DNA of 64,000 bases from Lentibacillus halodurans. Its GTDB lineage: Bacteria > Bacillota > Bacilli > Bacillales > Amphibacillaceae. The stretch spans positions 124,001 through 188,000 of the forward strand of contig NZ_FOJW01000005.1 of the NCBI RefSeq assembly GCF_900112045.1, written 5' to 3'. Positions 27,733 to 35,730 of this stretch are shown here, one piece after another (position 1 is the stretch's first letter; every line of letters starts with the position of its first letter). Under the pieces are notes generated by a model. It made no database searches. It saw only the letters and a program-made list of their open reading frames with translations, and had not been told where the DNA came from. Position numbers and translations under genes: made by a program.

Positions 27733-29511
27733 ATGACGTTTGAGATGTTGTTTGTCCTGATACTAATTGTGGCCATGCTTGCCGGGCTGATTTTGGAAGT
27801 GGCCCGGCCTGACATGGTTATTTTTTCAGCATTGGTTCTATTGCTGCTGTCCGGTATCCTGACGGTTGACGAGGCATTAAGCGGTTTTTCCAATGAGGGA
27901 ATGCTTACGGTTGCTTTATTGTTCATCGTGGCAGGGGCCGTTCAGAAAAGCGGTCTGATTGATCGGATGATGCAAACATGGCTTCAGAACAGTAAAACAC
28001 AAACTGATTCGATGCTTCGCTTTTTTGTACCGACGTCGATGTTTTCCGCTTTTTTAAATAATACGCCCATCGTCGTGACGTTTACGCCGATCATTAAAAA
28101 TTGGTGTGAAGAACGGGGAATTGCCCCTTCCAAATTTTTAATCCCATTGTCCTATGTCACGATTTTGGGCGGAACCATCACGTTAATGGGAACGTCTACA
28201 AATCTTGTCGTTCACGGCATGATGCTGGACTTTGGTTTAGAGGGCTTCTCCTTATTTACACCGGCTGTTGTTGGTATACCGGCTGTCCTGATCGGATTGA
28301 TTTATTTATTTACGATCGGGACGAAACTTTTGCCGGACAACAAAGGCTTCAGCCAGCGCATTAAAGAAGACTCCAAAGAATATATCGCTGAAATGCAGGT
28401 AATGCCCCATTTCCCGCATATTGATGAAAGTGTTAAACGTGCCGGATTACGTGATTTAAAAGGTCTTTATTTAATTGAGATCATGCGTGGTGATGAGCGT
28501 ATTTCACCCGTCAAATCAACAACGCTCATTCATGCGGGCGACCGCTTGATCTTTACCGGTCTGATTTCCACCATTGCGGATTTGCAAAAAATAAAGGGAT
28601 TGCAGCTGGAAACAGGCACGAACATCGACCTGGATGATTTGAAAAACGGGACGACCAACTTGGTGGAAGCCGTCGTCTCGGATCAATCCTTACTACTGTC
28701 AAAGTCAATAAAACAATCTCAGTTCCGCTCTCGGTACGATGCAGGTGTCATTGCGGTGCACCGGAACAATGAACGTATTAATAGTAAAGTTGGGGATATT
28801 GTTTTGAAACCCGGGGATTCGTTATTACTGTTGGCGGGGACGGATTTTGTTGAAAAATATCAGCAGTCGAATGACTTTTTTGTCGTCTCATCGTTGGACA
28901 CACCAGCATCACTGAATCAGAGTCCCGCGAAAGGATGGTTTTCCATTGCCGTCCTGCTGGTGATGATTATGATGGTTACACTAGGATGGCTGAGCATGTT
29001 CAAGGCCATGGCGGTGGCTGTATTGATTTTCCTGATTACAAAAATGATGACCCCGGAAGAAGCCAAGAAATATGTTCACTTTAATGTATTATTGCTGATT
29101 GCCAGTGCGCTGGGGATAGGTGTCGCCATGCGAAAGACAGGTCTTGCGGAATGGGTTGCAGGAGGCTTGCTGGATGTTGGCGAGCCTTTGGGATTAATGG
29201 CCATGCTGTTTATCATGTATATCCTGACCAATGTGTTCACCGAATTGATTACCAACAGTGCAGCAGCTGTTATCATGCTGCCGATTGGCATTGAAATGGC
29301 ACAGACACTTTCGCTTAATCCAACAGGGTTTGCGGTGTTGATTGCGATGGCCGCCTCGGCAAGCTTCATGACGCCAATTGGTTATCAGACCAATTTGATT
29401 GTTTATGGCCCCGGCGGGTACCAGTTTACCGATTACGTCAAAGTAGGGCTTCCGCTTAGTCTATTCGTGATGATCACATCTGTTTTGATTATTTATTATG
29501 TATGGTTTTAG
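27733..29511 (+). CDS. SLC13-family permease with two RCK_C domains, probable sulfate importer
   Basis: Polytopic membrane protein of 592 residues. The transport halves carry the family repeats SAFLNNTPIVV (about residue 100) and GTSTNLVVHGMML (about 155), and in the second half NVFTELITNSAAAV and FMTPIGYQTNLIVYG. Between them (about 205-375) lie two TrkA-C-type regulatory domains. The layout matches the SLT/SLC13-like permeases, several of which carry sulfate. Position between sat and cysC strongly suggests sulfate as substrate, but di- or tricarboxylates are possible for the family. Na+ coupling would suit a halophile. AAAAGGGGAT precedes the ATG. Confidence 0.82.
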   Translation: MTFEMLFVLILIVAMLAGLILEVARPDMVIFSALVLLLLSGILTVDEALSGFSNEGMLTVALLFIVAGAVQKSGLIDRMMQTWLQNSKTQTDSMLRFFVPTSMFSAFLNNTPIVVTFTPIIKNWCEERGIAPSKFLIPLSYVTILGGTITLMGTSTNLVVHGMMLDFGLEGFSLFTPAVVGIPAVLIGLIYLFTIGTKLLPDNKGFSQRIKEDSKEYIAEMQVMPHFPHIDESVKRAGLRDLKGLYLIEIMRGDERISPVKSTTLIHAGDRLIFTGLISTIADLQKIKGLQLETGTNIDLDDLKNGTTNLVEAVVSDQSLLLSKSIKQSQFRSRYDAGVIAVHRNNERINSKVGDIVLKPGDSLLLLAGTDFVEKYQQSNDFFVVSSLDTPASLNQSPAKGWFSIAVLLVMIMMVTLGWLSMFKAMAVAVLIFLITKMMTPEEAKKYVHFNVLLLIASALGIGVAMRKTGLAEWVAGGLLDVGEPLGLMAMLFIMYILTNVFTELITNSAAAVIMLPIGIEMAQTLSLNPTGFAVLIAMAASASFMTPIGYQTNLIVYGPGGYQFTDYVKVGLPLSLFVMITSVLIIYYVWF

Positions 29512-29523
29512 GAGGAATCGTTG

Positions 29524-30126
29524 ATGGCTAAATCAGAAAACATCGTATGGCATGAATCGAAAGTAACGAAAAAACACAGGCAGCAATTAAATAACCATAA
29601 GAGTGCTGTTATTTGGTTCACCGGCTTGTCGGGATCTGGTAAATCCACGATATCGGTTGAATTGGAAAAAGAGCTGCATAGCATGGGCGTGTGCACGTAT
29701 CGTCTGGATGGTGACAATATCCGACATGGGTTGAATAAAAATTTGGGATTCAGTCCGGAAGACCGCCAAGAAAATATTCGCCGTATCGGGGAAGTGTCCA
29801 AACTGATGGTGGATGCGGGATTATTTACATTATCCGCTTTTATTTCACCGTATCGCGAAGACCGTGATGAAGTGCGTAAATTAGTGGAAGACGGCGAATT
29901 CATTGAGGTATTTGTCGATGCCAGTGTGGAAACGTGTGAGTCACGCGATCCAAAAGGGCTTTATAAGAAAGCACGTGCCGGTGAGATCAAAGGCTTTACG
30001 GGAATTGATGCCCCGTATGAAGCACCTGTCAATCCGGAGATCACTGTGGATACGGATAACCTGAGTCTCGAGGAGTCGGTTGAAGCCATTGTGACATATT
30101 TGAAAAAGAAAGGATATTTGGAATAA
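29524..30126 (+). CDS. cysC: Adenylylsulfate kinase (APS kinase)
   Basis: Phosphorylates APS at the 3' position to PAPS, the sulfate donor used by the four sulfotransferases. About 200 residues. P-loop [11 protein letters not shown] near residue 34, [20 protein letters not shown], then the Ser in [13 protein letters not shown], and [20 protein letters not shown] with APYEAP in the C-terminal half, all canonical. The ATG at 29524 is chosen over TTG 29521 because GGAGG lies eight bases ahead. It begins 12 bases after the permease stop and overlaps cysQ by one base (TAATG). Confidence 0.95.
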   Translation: MAKSENIVWHESKVTKKHRQQLNNHKSAVIWFTGLSGSGKSTISVELEKELHSMGVCTYRLDGDNIRHGLNKNLGFSPEDRQENIRRIGEVSKLMVDAGLFTLSAFISPYREDRDEVRKLVEDGEFIEVFVDASVETCESRDPKGLYKKARAGEIKGFTGIDAPYEAPVNPEITVDTDNLSLEESVEAIVTYLKKKGYLE

Positions 30127-30932
30127 TGGCTGACGTGAGTTTGAAGACGCTGCTCGATATTTCAATGGAAGCCGGTCGTGAGATTTTGGATGTTTATCAG
30201 CAGGATATTTCAGTTGAGACAAAGTCGGATGATTCACCGCTGACGGAAGCTGATCAGCGTTCACATCAGACAATTATGCGTGGGCTTCAGGATGCTTATG
30301 AGTCGATTCCTGTTTTGAGTGAAGAAGGGCGTGACATCCCATATGCGAATCGAAAAGATTGGACGGTATTTTTCCTGGTAGATCCATTGGACGGTACGAA
30401 AGAGTTTATTAAGAAAAATGGTGAATTCACGGTCAATATTGCGTTGATCGAGGACGGCTATCCGGTCATGGGTGTCATTTATTCCCCGGCATTGGATACG
30501 TTTTATTTTGGTCGCGACGGGCTTGGAGCGTTTAAACTGGAAAACGCATCACGAATAAAGGTGACTGAAGAAGGTGCGTTGATCAAGCAAAGCGTTCGGT
30601 TACCGATTGTTGAATCGGGGGATGTTGTCCATGTGGTTGCGAGTCGCTCCCACATGTCAGAAGAGACTGAGGCATTTATTAACGATATACGTAAGAACCA
30701 AGAGGTTGATGTTGTATCTGCCGGCAGTTCACTGAAATTTTGTCTGGTGGCAGAAGGAAAGGCCGACTATTACCCGCGCTTTGCCCCGACCATGGAATGG
30801 GATACCGGAGCCGGACAGGCGATTGTTGAAGCAGCGGGTGGAAAAGTGCTGAGGTATGAGGATAATGAGCGGTTTTATTATAACCGTGAGGATTTGAAGA
30901 ATGGGTGGTTTTTGGTGAAGCGGTTAGAGTAA
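30126..30932 (+). CDS. cysQ: 3'(2'),5'-bisphosphate nucleotidase
   Basis: Hydrolyses 3'-phosphoadenosine 5'-phosphate (PAP), the product left after PAPS donates sulfate, to AMP. Removing PAP relieves product inhibition of sulfotransferases and toxicity to RNases. 268 residues of the inositol-monophosphatase fold. Metal motifs: EEGRD near residue 65, DPLDGTKEFIKKNGEFTVNI near 90, and WDTGAGQAIVEAAGG near 225. Its ATG overlaps the cysC stop. With sat, the permease and cysC it completes a closed sulfate-uptake, PAPS-supply and PAP-recycling set. Confidence 0.93.
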   Translation: MADVSLKTLLDISMEAGREILDVYQQDISVETKSDDSPLTEADQRSHQTIMRGLQDAYESIPVLSEEGRDIPYANRKDWTVFFLVDPLDGTKEFIKKNGEFTVNIALIEDGYPVMGVIYSPALDTFYFGRDGLGAFKLENASRIKVTEEGALIKQSVRLPIVESGDVVHVVASRSHMSEETEAFINDIRKNQEVDVVSAGSSLKFCLVAEGKADYYPRFAPTMEWDTGAGQAIVEAAGGKVLRYEDNERFYYNREDLKNGWFLVKRLE

Positions 30933-30962
30933 TGCGTCTATACTTACGTAGAGACTCATCAT

Positions 30963-31400
30963 AACGAAATTGTCGCATTCTACATTATGCAGAAAAAAGT
31001 CGATATGATCAATCATGAGAAGTCACCAATTGTCGACAATGAAATAGAAGACTTCCTCGCCAATAGGAACTTGAATCAGATCGCTACTTCAGATCATAAG
31101 GAAGCCTTTGCCGATTCGGTTTATGTCATCATTTCCATACCGACCAACAGTGATCCGGATTAAAACTACTTGACACATCAACAGTGGAATTAAGGTGAAG
31201 GGCATTGAGGTGGTTGTATACGAACCAGCACTAAAAAAAGAGGAAACATTTTATAACTCTCGTGTGGTGAATGACTTTGATGAGTTTAAGAACTTGTCAG
31301 ATGTCATCGTGGCCAACTGCATGACGGATGATTTGAAAGATGTTGAGGAGAACGTTTAGATACGATTTATTTAGTCGGGATTGATTTACTAGCGTTGCAT
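30963..31400 (+). pseudogene. Broken UDP-glucose 6-dehydrogenase gene of a second subfamily
   Basis: Two fragments of one protein remain. Bases 30963-31163 encode the N-terminal part (KKVDMINHEKSPIVDNEIED, then an ISIPTNSDPD end) up to a TAA. Bases from about 31190 encode a C-terminal part (GIEVVVYEPALKKEETF, then FKNLSDVIVANCM and a frameshifted TRDLFSRD-like end). The start and the whole middle, with the catalytic Cys, are missing. The wording matches the shorter Ugd/YwqF-like enzymes, not the intact gene at 24806. So it is not a copy of its neighbour but a relic of an older locus. Confidence 0.7.
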
Positions 31401-31613
31401 TAAATTTTCAAGTAGAAATTAAGCAATATATATTATACCTTGAAATGTAAGCGTATTTATTATAAACCGCTCTAAACTTAGGATTGTAGGTATCAAAAAT
31501 TCACCAAAATAATCATAATATTAATAATTGATATAAATTTCTGTTATATTTTGTGTAGGCTATAATTAAGGTGTTCGAATTTTTCCCCGATATTTGATGA
31601 AAGGAGAAATTTT

Positions 31614-32039
31614 ATGTTAAAAACCATCACGATGCAGCATGTTGCAACGTTTGGCGATAAACCAGAGCATTTAAACGAATTAAAAGAAATAAATTATATT
31701 TATGGTAGTAATGGTTCTGGTAAAACTACTATTTCAGAGTTTTTGAGAAATTCAGATGATCCAGGAGACTGTAGAGTTACTTGGAAGGCAGCATCTCAGG
31801 GCGTATTAGTTTATAATCGAAATTTTGTTGAGGAAAACTTTTCCTATACTGACGAATTAAATGGTATTTTCACTTTGGGAGAAGAAAGTACTGAATTACA
31901 TAAAAGAAAATTGGAATGTGAAAAGAAGCTTGATGATTGTTCTTCTGTATCTACAGTTGCAATTTTGAAATTTTTGAAGCCATATAAATTCAACGTATCA
32001 TTTATTCGTTGTTCCGTGAAGCGGATCTGCCATATCTGA
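31614..32039 (+). pseudogene. Truncated AAA_13/RloC-like ATPase (N-terminal fragment)
   Basis: Strong GGAGAA ribosome site and ATG, then an ATPase N-terminus: KTITMQHVATFGDK, EINYIYGSNGSGKTTISEFL (P-loop near residues 31-41), then LVYNRNFVEENFS and GIFTLGEES. This is the start of large SMC-like AAA_13 proteins, including the anticodon nuclease RloC used against phage. About 108 residues in, the family likeness ends at LECEKKLDD and unrelated sequence follows to a stop at 32039. An intact protein would have several hundred residues more, with coiled coil and nuclease domain. Probably a dead defence gene. Confidence 0.65.
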
Positions 32040-32099
32040 TATAGTAGTCTTTAGATGTCAGATTTCTGATTCCAATAACAAACGGGCAGCATTTATAGA

Positions 32100-32885
32100 T
32101 TAACCAAAATACAAACGCACTCCCATAACAATTAATAAAATGGAAAGCATTTGGATGATAACTTTACCTGAGATTTTTTTGGATATACTTACACCTAAAT
32201 AAGCACCTATTATAATACCCAATCCACCCCATAACACTGTCAGCCAATTTACATGACCATAGAAGATTTGCATTAAAACCCCTGTTGATGTATAAAGACA
32301 TAATGAAAAAATCGATGTGGCGGTAGCGCTATGTGCCGGAAAGCGGAAAATGTAAATTAAAATTGGCACAAGCAACCAGCCGCCGCCGATTCCTAAATAG
32401 CTTGAAAGTATTCCTAAGAAGAATCCAATTGGCAGGAACCACTTGGTATTTAAAAGTGAAAGGTCAACATTTTGTTCATAAGTTGCCGCCATTTCGTTTT
32501 TATTCTCAGATATAAAATTTTTTATGAACAAAAATATTCCTAATGATACAAGTGCAGTAGCAAAAACCCAAAAGAATGCTGTGGATTCAGATGATTGAAA
32601 TTTGAGTACCCATACCCCGGCTAAAGATCCGGGGATAGCCCCCATTCCAATTTGTATTCCTGCTTTATAATTTATTCTGTTTTGTTTGGCATATCCTATT
32701 ACCGCTGATAAAGCGTTAATAAGTACAATAACCAACCCTGATCCTGCGGCAATGGCAGGTTTCATGTTAAAAAATATTAAAAGGGCGGGGACAAATATAA
32801 ACCCTCCGCCTGCTCCAACCACTGTTCCATAAGATCCCGCCAAAATACCTGTAATCAGTAAAGCAATTGATGTCGTTACGGTCAT
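32100..32885 (-). CDS. TauE/SafE (TSUP) family sulfite/organosulfonate exporter
   Basis: Membrane permease of 261 residues with about eight hydrophobic segments in two repeated halves. Each half has the family signature (GTVVGAGGGFIFVPALL near residue 20 and SSYLGIGGGWLLVPILIYIF near 160). Relatives export sulfite, sulfoacetate or other sulfur-containing anions. The neighbour upstream on the same strand is a LysR regulator resembling CysL, the sulfite-responsive factor of B. subtilis. Close to a sulfate-activation operon, a role in sulfur-anion efflux is reasonable but unproven. Confidence 0.85.
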   Translation of the reverse strand: MTVTTSIALLITGILAGSYGTVVGAGGGFIFVPALLIFFNMKPAIAAGSGLVIVLINALSAVIGYAKQNRINYKAGIQIGMGAIPGSLAGVWVLKFQSSESTAFFWVFATALVSLGIFLFIKNFISENKNEMAATYEQNVDLSLLNTKWFLPIGFFLGILSSYLGIGGGWLLVPILIYIFRFPAHSATATSIFSLCLYTSTGVLMQIFYGHVNWLTVLWGGLGIIIGAYLGVSISKKISGKVIIQMLSILLIVMGVRLYFG

Positions 32886-32983
32886 TTATCTCTCTCCATG
32901 TTTTGTTTTTCTATCTTAATTTAACAAAACAGATGAAAAGTGTATATTTAAATAAAGTCATAGGTTATAACGAATAGGAATAT

Positions 32984-33865
32984 CTAATGACGGATAAAGT
33001 TAACAAATGAAACCACATTATTTTTGTAAAACCGCTGATTTTTACGCACTAGCCATAAATCGCGTTTTAAGTTTGTATGACGTATAGAAACTTCTTTAAG
33101 TATTCCTTGTTTAAGTTCCTGAGCTACCGTTAATCTTGAAACAATACTTACCCCAAGGCCCGCCTCAACAGCACTTTTAATTGCTTGTGTGGTTCCCAGC
33201 TCCATGTAGTTGTCAATTTTATCAAGTACGTTATGGTCTTTTAGAATTTTTTCGATCATTGATCTTGTGCCGGAAGTTGTTTCTCTCCAGAGCATTCTTT
33301 CGTAAGTAATCTCTTCAATGGCAATCTCCTCAAGGTTACGCCAGGGATGATCAGGTGGATGAATTAAAACTAATTCATCGTCTGCAAAACTTTCTGCCAA
33401 TAAATCTTCGTTCTGAATAACGCCCTCAACTAATGCAAGGTCCAAAAGATGATTTGCTAATTCATCTAATATTTTGGGGGTGTTGTTAATGCTTAAAGAT
33501 AATTTAAGCTCGGGGTTTTTCTTTTTAAATTTTCCCAATAGACTTGGCAGCAAATATTCTCCAATCGTATAACTAGCTCCTACAGTAAGTGTTGTATTGG
33601 CATGGTCAAGTTTTTCTTGAATAGACTCCTGCGATCTGTTGTACTCACTAACAATCGATTTTGCGTAAGGATAAAGAATTTCTCCGTTTTCAGTAAGTGA
33701 CAACCTGCCGTCCTGTCGCTCAAATAACAGAGCGCCATATGCGGTTTCCAAATGCTGAATTTGTTTGGTAACAGCCGGCTGCGAAACAAATGACAACTTT
33801 GCTGCTTGACTGACACTGCCCATATCAACAACTAAGCAAAACATTTTAAAGGTCTCTATATTCAC
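32984..33865 (-). CDS. LysR-family regulator (CysL-like)
   Basis: 293 residues with an N-terminal winged helix-turn-helix (MNIETFKMFCLVVDMGSVSQ, then SFVSQPAVTKQIQHLE) and a C-terminal effector-binding domain (VGASYTIGEYLLPSLLGKF). The wording of both parts resembles the CysL/YwfK group. It precedes the TauE/SafE gene by 98 bases on the same strand and probably regulates it; it may also act on the nearby PAPS operon. Ligand unknown. It reads away from the amidohydrolase cluster, with 382 bases between the two. Confidence 0.85.
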   Translation of the reverse strand: MNIETFKMFCLVVDMGSVSQAAKLSFVSQPAVTKQIQHLETAYGALLFERQDGRLSLTENGEILYPYAKSIVSEYNRSQESIQEKLDHANTTLTVGASYTIGEYLLPSLLGKFKKKNPELKLSLSINNTPKILDELANHLLDLALVEGVIQNEDLLAESFADDELVLIHPPDHPWRNLEEIAIEEITYERMLWRETTSGTRSMIEKILKDHNVLDKIDNYMELGTTQAIKSAVEAGLGVSIVSRLTVAQELKQGILKEVSIRHTNLKRDLWLVRKNQRFYKNNVVSFVNFIRH

Positions 33866-34085
33866 GTGAAGTCCCCCATTGTAAACGTTTAGTCAATTCA
33901 ATTAAATAGTTTTTTATAATTTGCACAGTATTTAGCTTATCATATGGAAAAAGAAAGTAAATAGATCCAGATCTCCGGTTCCGGGGAAATGATGTACATC
34001 TGTAAATCTTTTAATCTTAACTGTCCAAATTTAATAGGAAAAGCAATTTTCATTATTTTTACATGCAATTTTGGAGTTATTTGCT

Positions 34086-34134
34086 CACTGAACGTCACTG
34101 AAGCGCACTGAGCTTCACTGAGGTCACTCAGTTC
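34086..34134 (+). repeat. Five CACTGA-type direct repeats at a 10-base period
   Basis: CACTGA starts at 34086, 34096, 34106 and 34116, with a variant CACTCA at 34125. The spacing of ten bases (one helical turn) puts all copies on the same face of the DNA. The last two copies also make a six-base hairpin, ACTGAG (34117-34122) / CTCAGT (34127-34132). The array ends 12 bases before a candidate -35, so it is well placed as an activator-binding site. Confidence 0.7.
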
Positions 34135-34146
34135 ATGAAATCGGAT

Positions 34147-34175
34147 TTGTCAGTAATCAGAAGCTTTTATAGACT
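34147..34175 (+). promoter_or_regulatory. Candidate promoter of the amidohydrolase/Rieske cluster
   Basis: TTGTCA (34147-34152), 17 bases, TAGACT (34170-34175). The -10 is weak, four of six, which suits an activator-dependent promoter behind the CACTGA array. The first ATG of the cluster is at 34248 with AAAGGAGTG ahead. The remaining bases from 33866 show nothing else I can name. Confidence 0.45.
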
Positions 34176-34247
34176 ATATTTAGTTCATGCGCATGGATAT
34201 AACAATTCGTTTAATTATTCTTAAGAACAATAAAGGAGTGATTTTAA

Positions 34248-35348
34248 ATGTCTCGAAAATCTGCTAAAAAAGGACAGAAACAACGTCGTATCATCGACAC
34301 CGATATACACGAAAGGGCGACTTATGCGCAACTTGTCCCTTATTTAGATAATCCGTGGAGGCGATATATAACAGATAACTACTGGATACAGGAAAAACAT
34401 ATGCCATACACGCAGCCAACTGTTGCTGGTGTCGATCGGGCAGATGCTGTAACCCCGGACGGTGGGGCTGCAGGAACGGATCTGGGTTTTATGCAACAAC
34501 AATTACTCGATGCGGAGGGGCATGAATACGGTATTTTAACTGGAGCATTGGATCCATCTCCTTCCTCAATGCACGGTTGGTATGAAATGGGAGCTGCTTT
34601 AGCAACCGCTTATAACAATTGGCAAATTGAAAATTGGCTTGAAAAGGATGACCGTTTATATGGTTCCGTACATATTGCGGCACAGGATCCACAGAAAGCT
34701 GTTCGTGAGATTGAACGGGTTGGGTCTCATCCTAAAATGGTGCAAATACTACTTCCGATTGATACAAAAACGTGGGGAGATCCGTATTATCATCCTATTT
34801 TTGAAGCAGCCGAGCGTCATAATTTATCAATTGGTATGCACCACAATGAGCCGCCTACACATTTCGGGGGCTGGCCGCGTTATTTCATCGAGTGGCATAC
34901 GATGTTGCCAACGGCGCATATGATTGAAGTCTCCAACATGGTGTTTAACGGTGTGTTTGATAAATTCCCTGGCTTGCACCTTGTCATGATTGAGGGTGGG
35001 TTTACGCATGCCCCACATTTGATGAAAAAGATGGATCAGCAGTATAAGGAACTTCGTCACGAAATTCCTTGGGTAAAACGAATGCCTAGTCGCATCATGC
35101 AGGAACATGTCCGTTTTACAACACAACCCGTTGAAGAATTAAGCCGAAAAGAATTTATGCAGTATGTGGATCAAATGGGATCGGAGGATATGGTCTGTTT
35201 TGCAACGGATTATCCACATTGGGATTATGATTCACCACTTCAGGCACTTCCTAAACTTGATGAAACGCTGGAGGAAAAAATTTATTCAGAAAATGCGAGG
35301 GCTTCCTACCCTAAATTGCCACAAATGAAAGGGAGTGTTGTAACATGA
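34248..35348 (+). CDS. Amidohydrolase-2 family metal-dependent hydrolase
   Basis: 366 residues of the TIM-barrel amidohydrolase-related family that includes ACMSD-type decarboxylases. After a basic N-terminus comes IIDTDIHERAT, a variant of the DxHxH motif (here DxDxH). GMHHNEPPTHFGGWPRYFIEW lies near residue 205, a conserved EGG (EGGFTHAPHLM) near 247, and ATDYPHWDYDSP near 330 gives the catalytic Asp. Substrate unknown. It overlaps the next Rieske gene by four bases (ATGA) and is followed by betaine-aldehyde dehydrogenase. It may act as a hydrolase or decarboxylase on the same compound. The altered metal motif deserves note. Confidence 0.8.
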   Translation: MSRKSAKKGQKQRRIIDTDIHERATYAQLVPYLDNPWRRYITDNYWIQEKHMPYTQPTVAGVDRADAVTPDGGAAGTDLGFMQQQLLDAEGHEYGILTGALDPSPSSMHGWYEMGAALATAYNNWQIENWLEKDDRLYGSVHIAAQDPQKAVREIERVGSHPKMVQILLPIDTKTWGDPYYHPIFEAAERHNLSIGMHHNEPPTHFGGWPRYFIEWHTMLPTAHMIEVSNMVFNGVFDKFPGLHLVMIEGGFTHAPHLMKKMDQQYKELRHEIPWVKRMPSRIMQEHVRFTTQPVEELSRKEFMQYVDQMGSEDMVCFATDYPHWDYDSPLQALPKLDETLEEKIYSENARASYPKLPQMKGSVVT

Positions 35349-35701
35349 GGAAAGTTGTGTGTGAAAAGGAAGATATCCATCCCGGCAAAATGAAGAGTGA
35401 TTCACTGGGGATGATCCCGATTGTTGTTTGTCGCACAAAAGACGGTGAATTTTACGCATTTGCTAATAGATGTCTGCACCAGGGTGCACCACTTTCAGAA
35501 GGTGCCTTATGCGGTGATACAAAACGTACGGATGTTCACGGGAAATATGAATATATTAAAGACGGCGAAATCCTTCGTTGTCCGTGGCATGGAATTGAGT
35601 ATGACATCAAAAATGACGGTTGCATGCTTGCCGATCCGCAACAACAATTACGCAGTTTCAAAGTCACGATTGAGGATGACCATGTGGTTGTATACAAATG
35701 A
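35345..35701 (+). CDS. Rieske [2Fe-2S] ferredoxin-like protein 1
   Basis: Small electron carrier of 118 residues. The cluster ligands are in CLHQG (Cys and His, near residue 39) and CPWHG (near 78), separated by an insertion of more than 30 residues. The C-terminus ends in a typical beta strand (FKVTIEDDHVVVYK). It is fused to no oxygenase domain. The gene overlaps the amidohydrolase gene by four bases, so the two are translationally coupled. A second Rieske protein lies after gbsA. Partner oxygenase not found in the window. Confidence 0.87.
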   Translation: MRKVVCEKEDIHPGKMKSDSLGMIPIVVCRTKDGEFYAFANRCLHQGAPLSEGALCGDTKRTDVHGKYEYIKDGEILRCPWHGIEYDIKNDGCMLADPQQQLRSFKVTIEDDHVVVYK

Positions 35702-35730
35702 ATCTGCCTGAGGATGTATGAGGTGAACGT

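Noticed and set aside
26513-30932. Cysteine-biosynthesis (assimilatory sulfate reduction) operon
   Set aside because: No PAPS/APS reductase, sulfite reductase or siroheme gene is present, and PAP phosphatase plus nearby sulfotransferases fit sulfation better.
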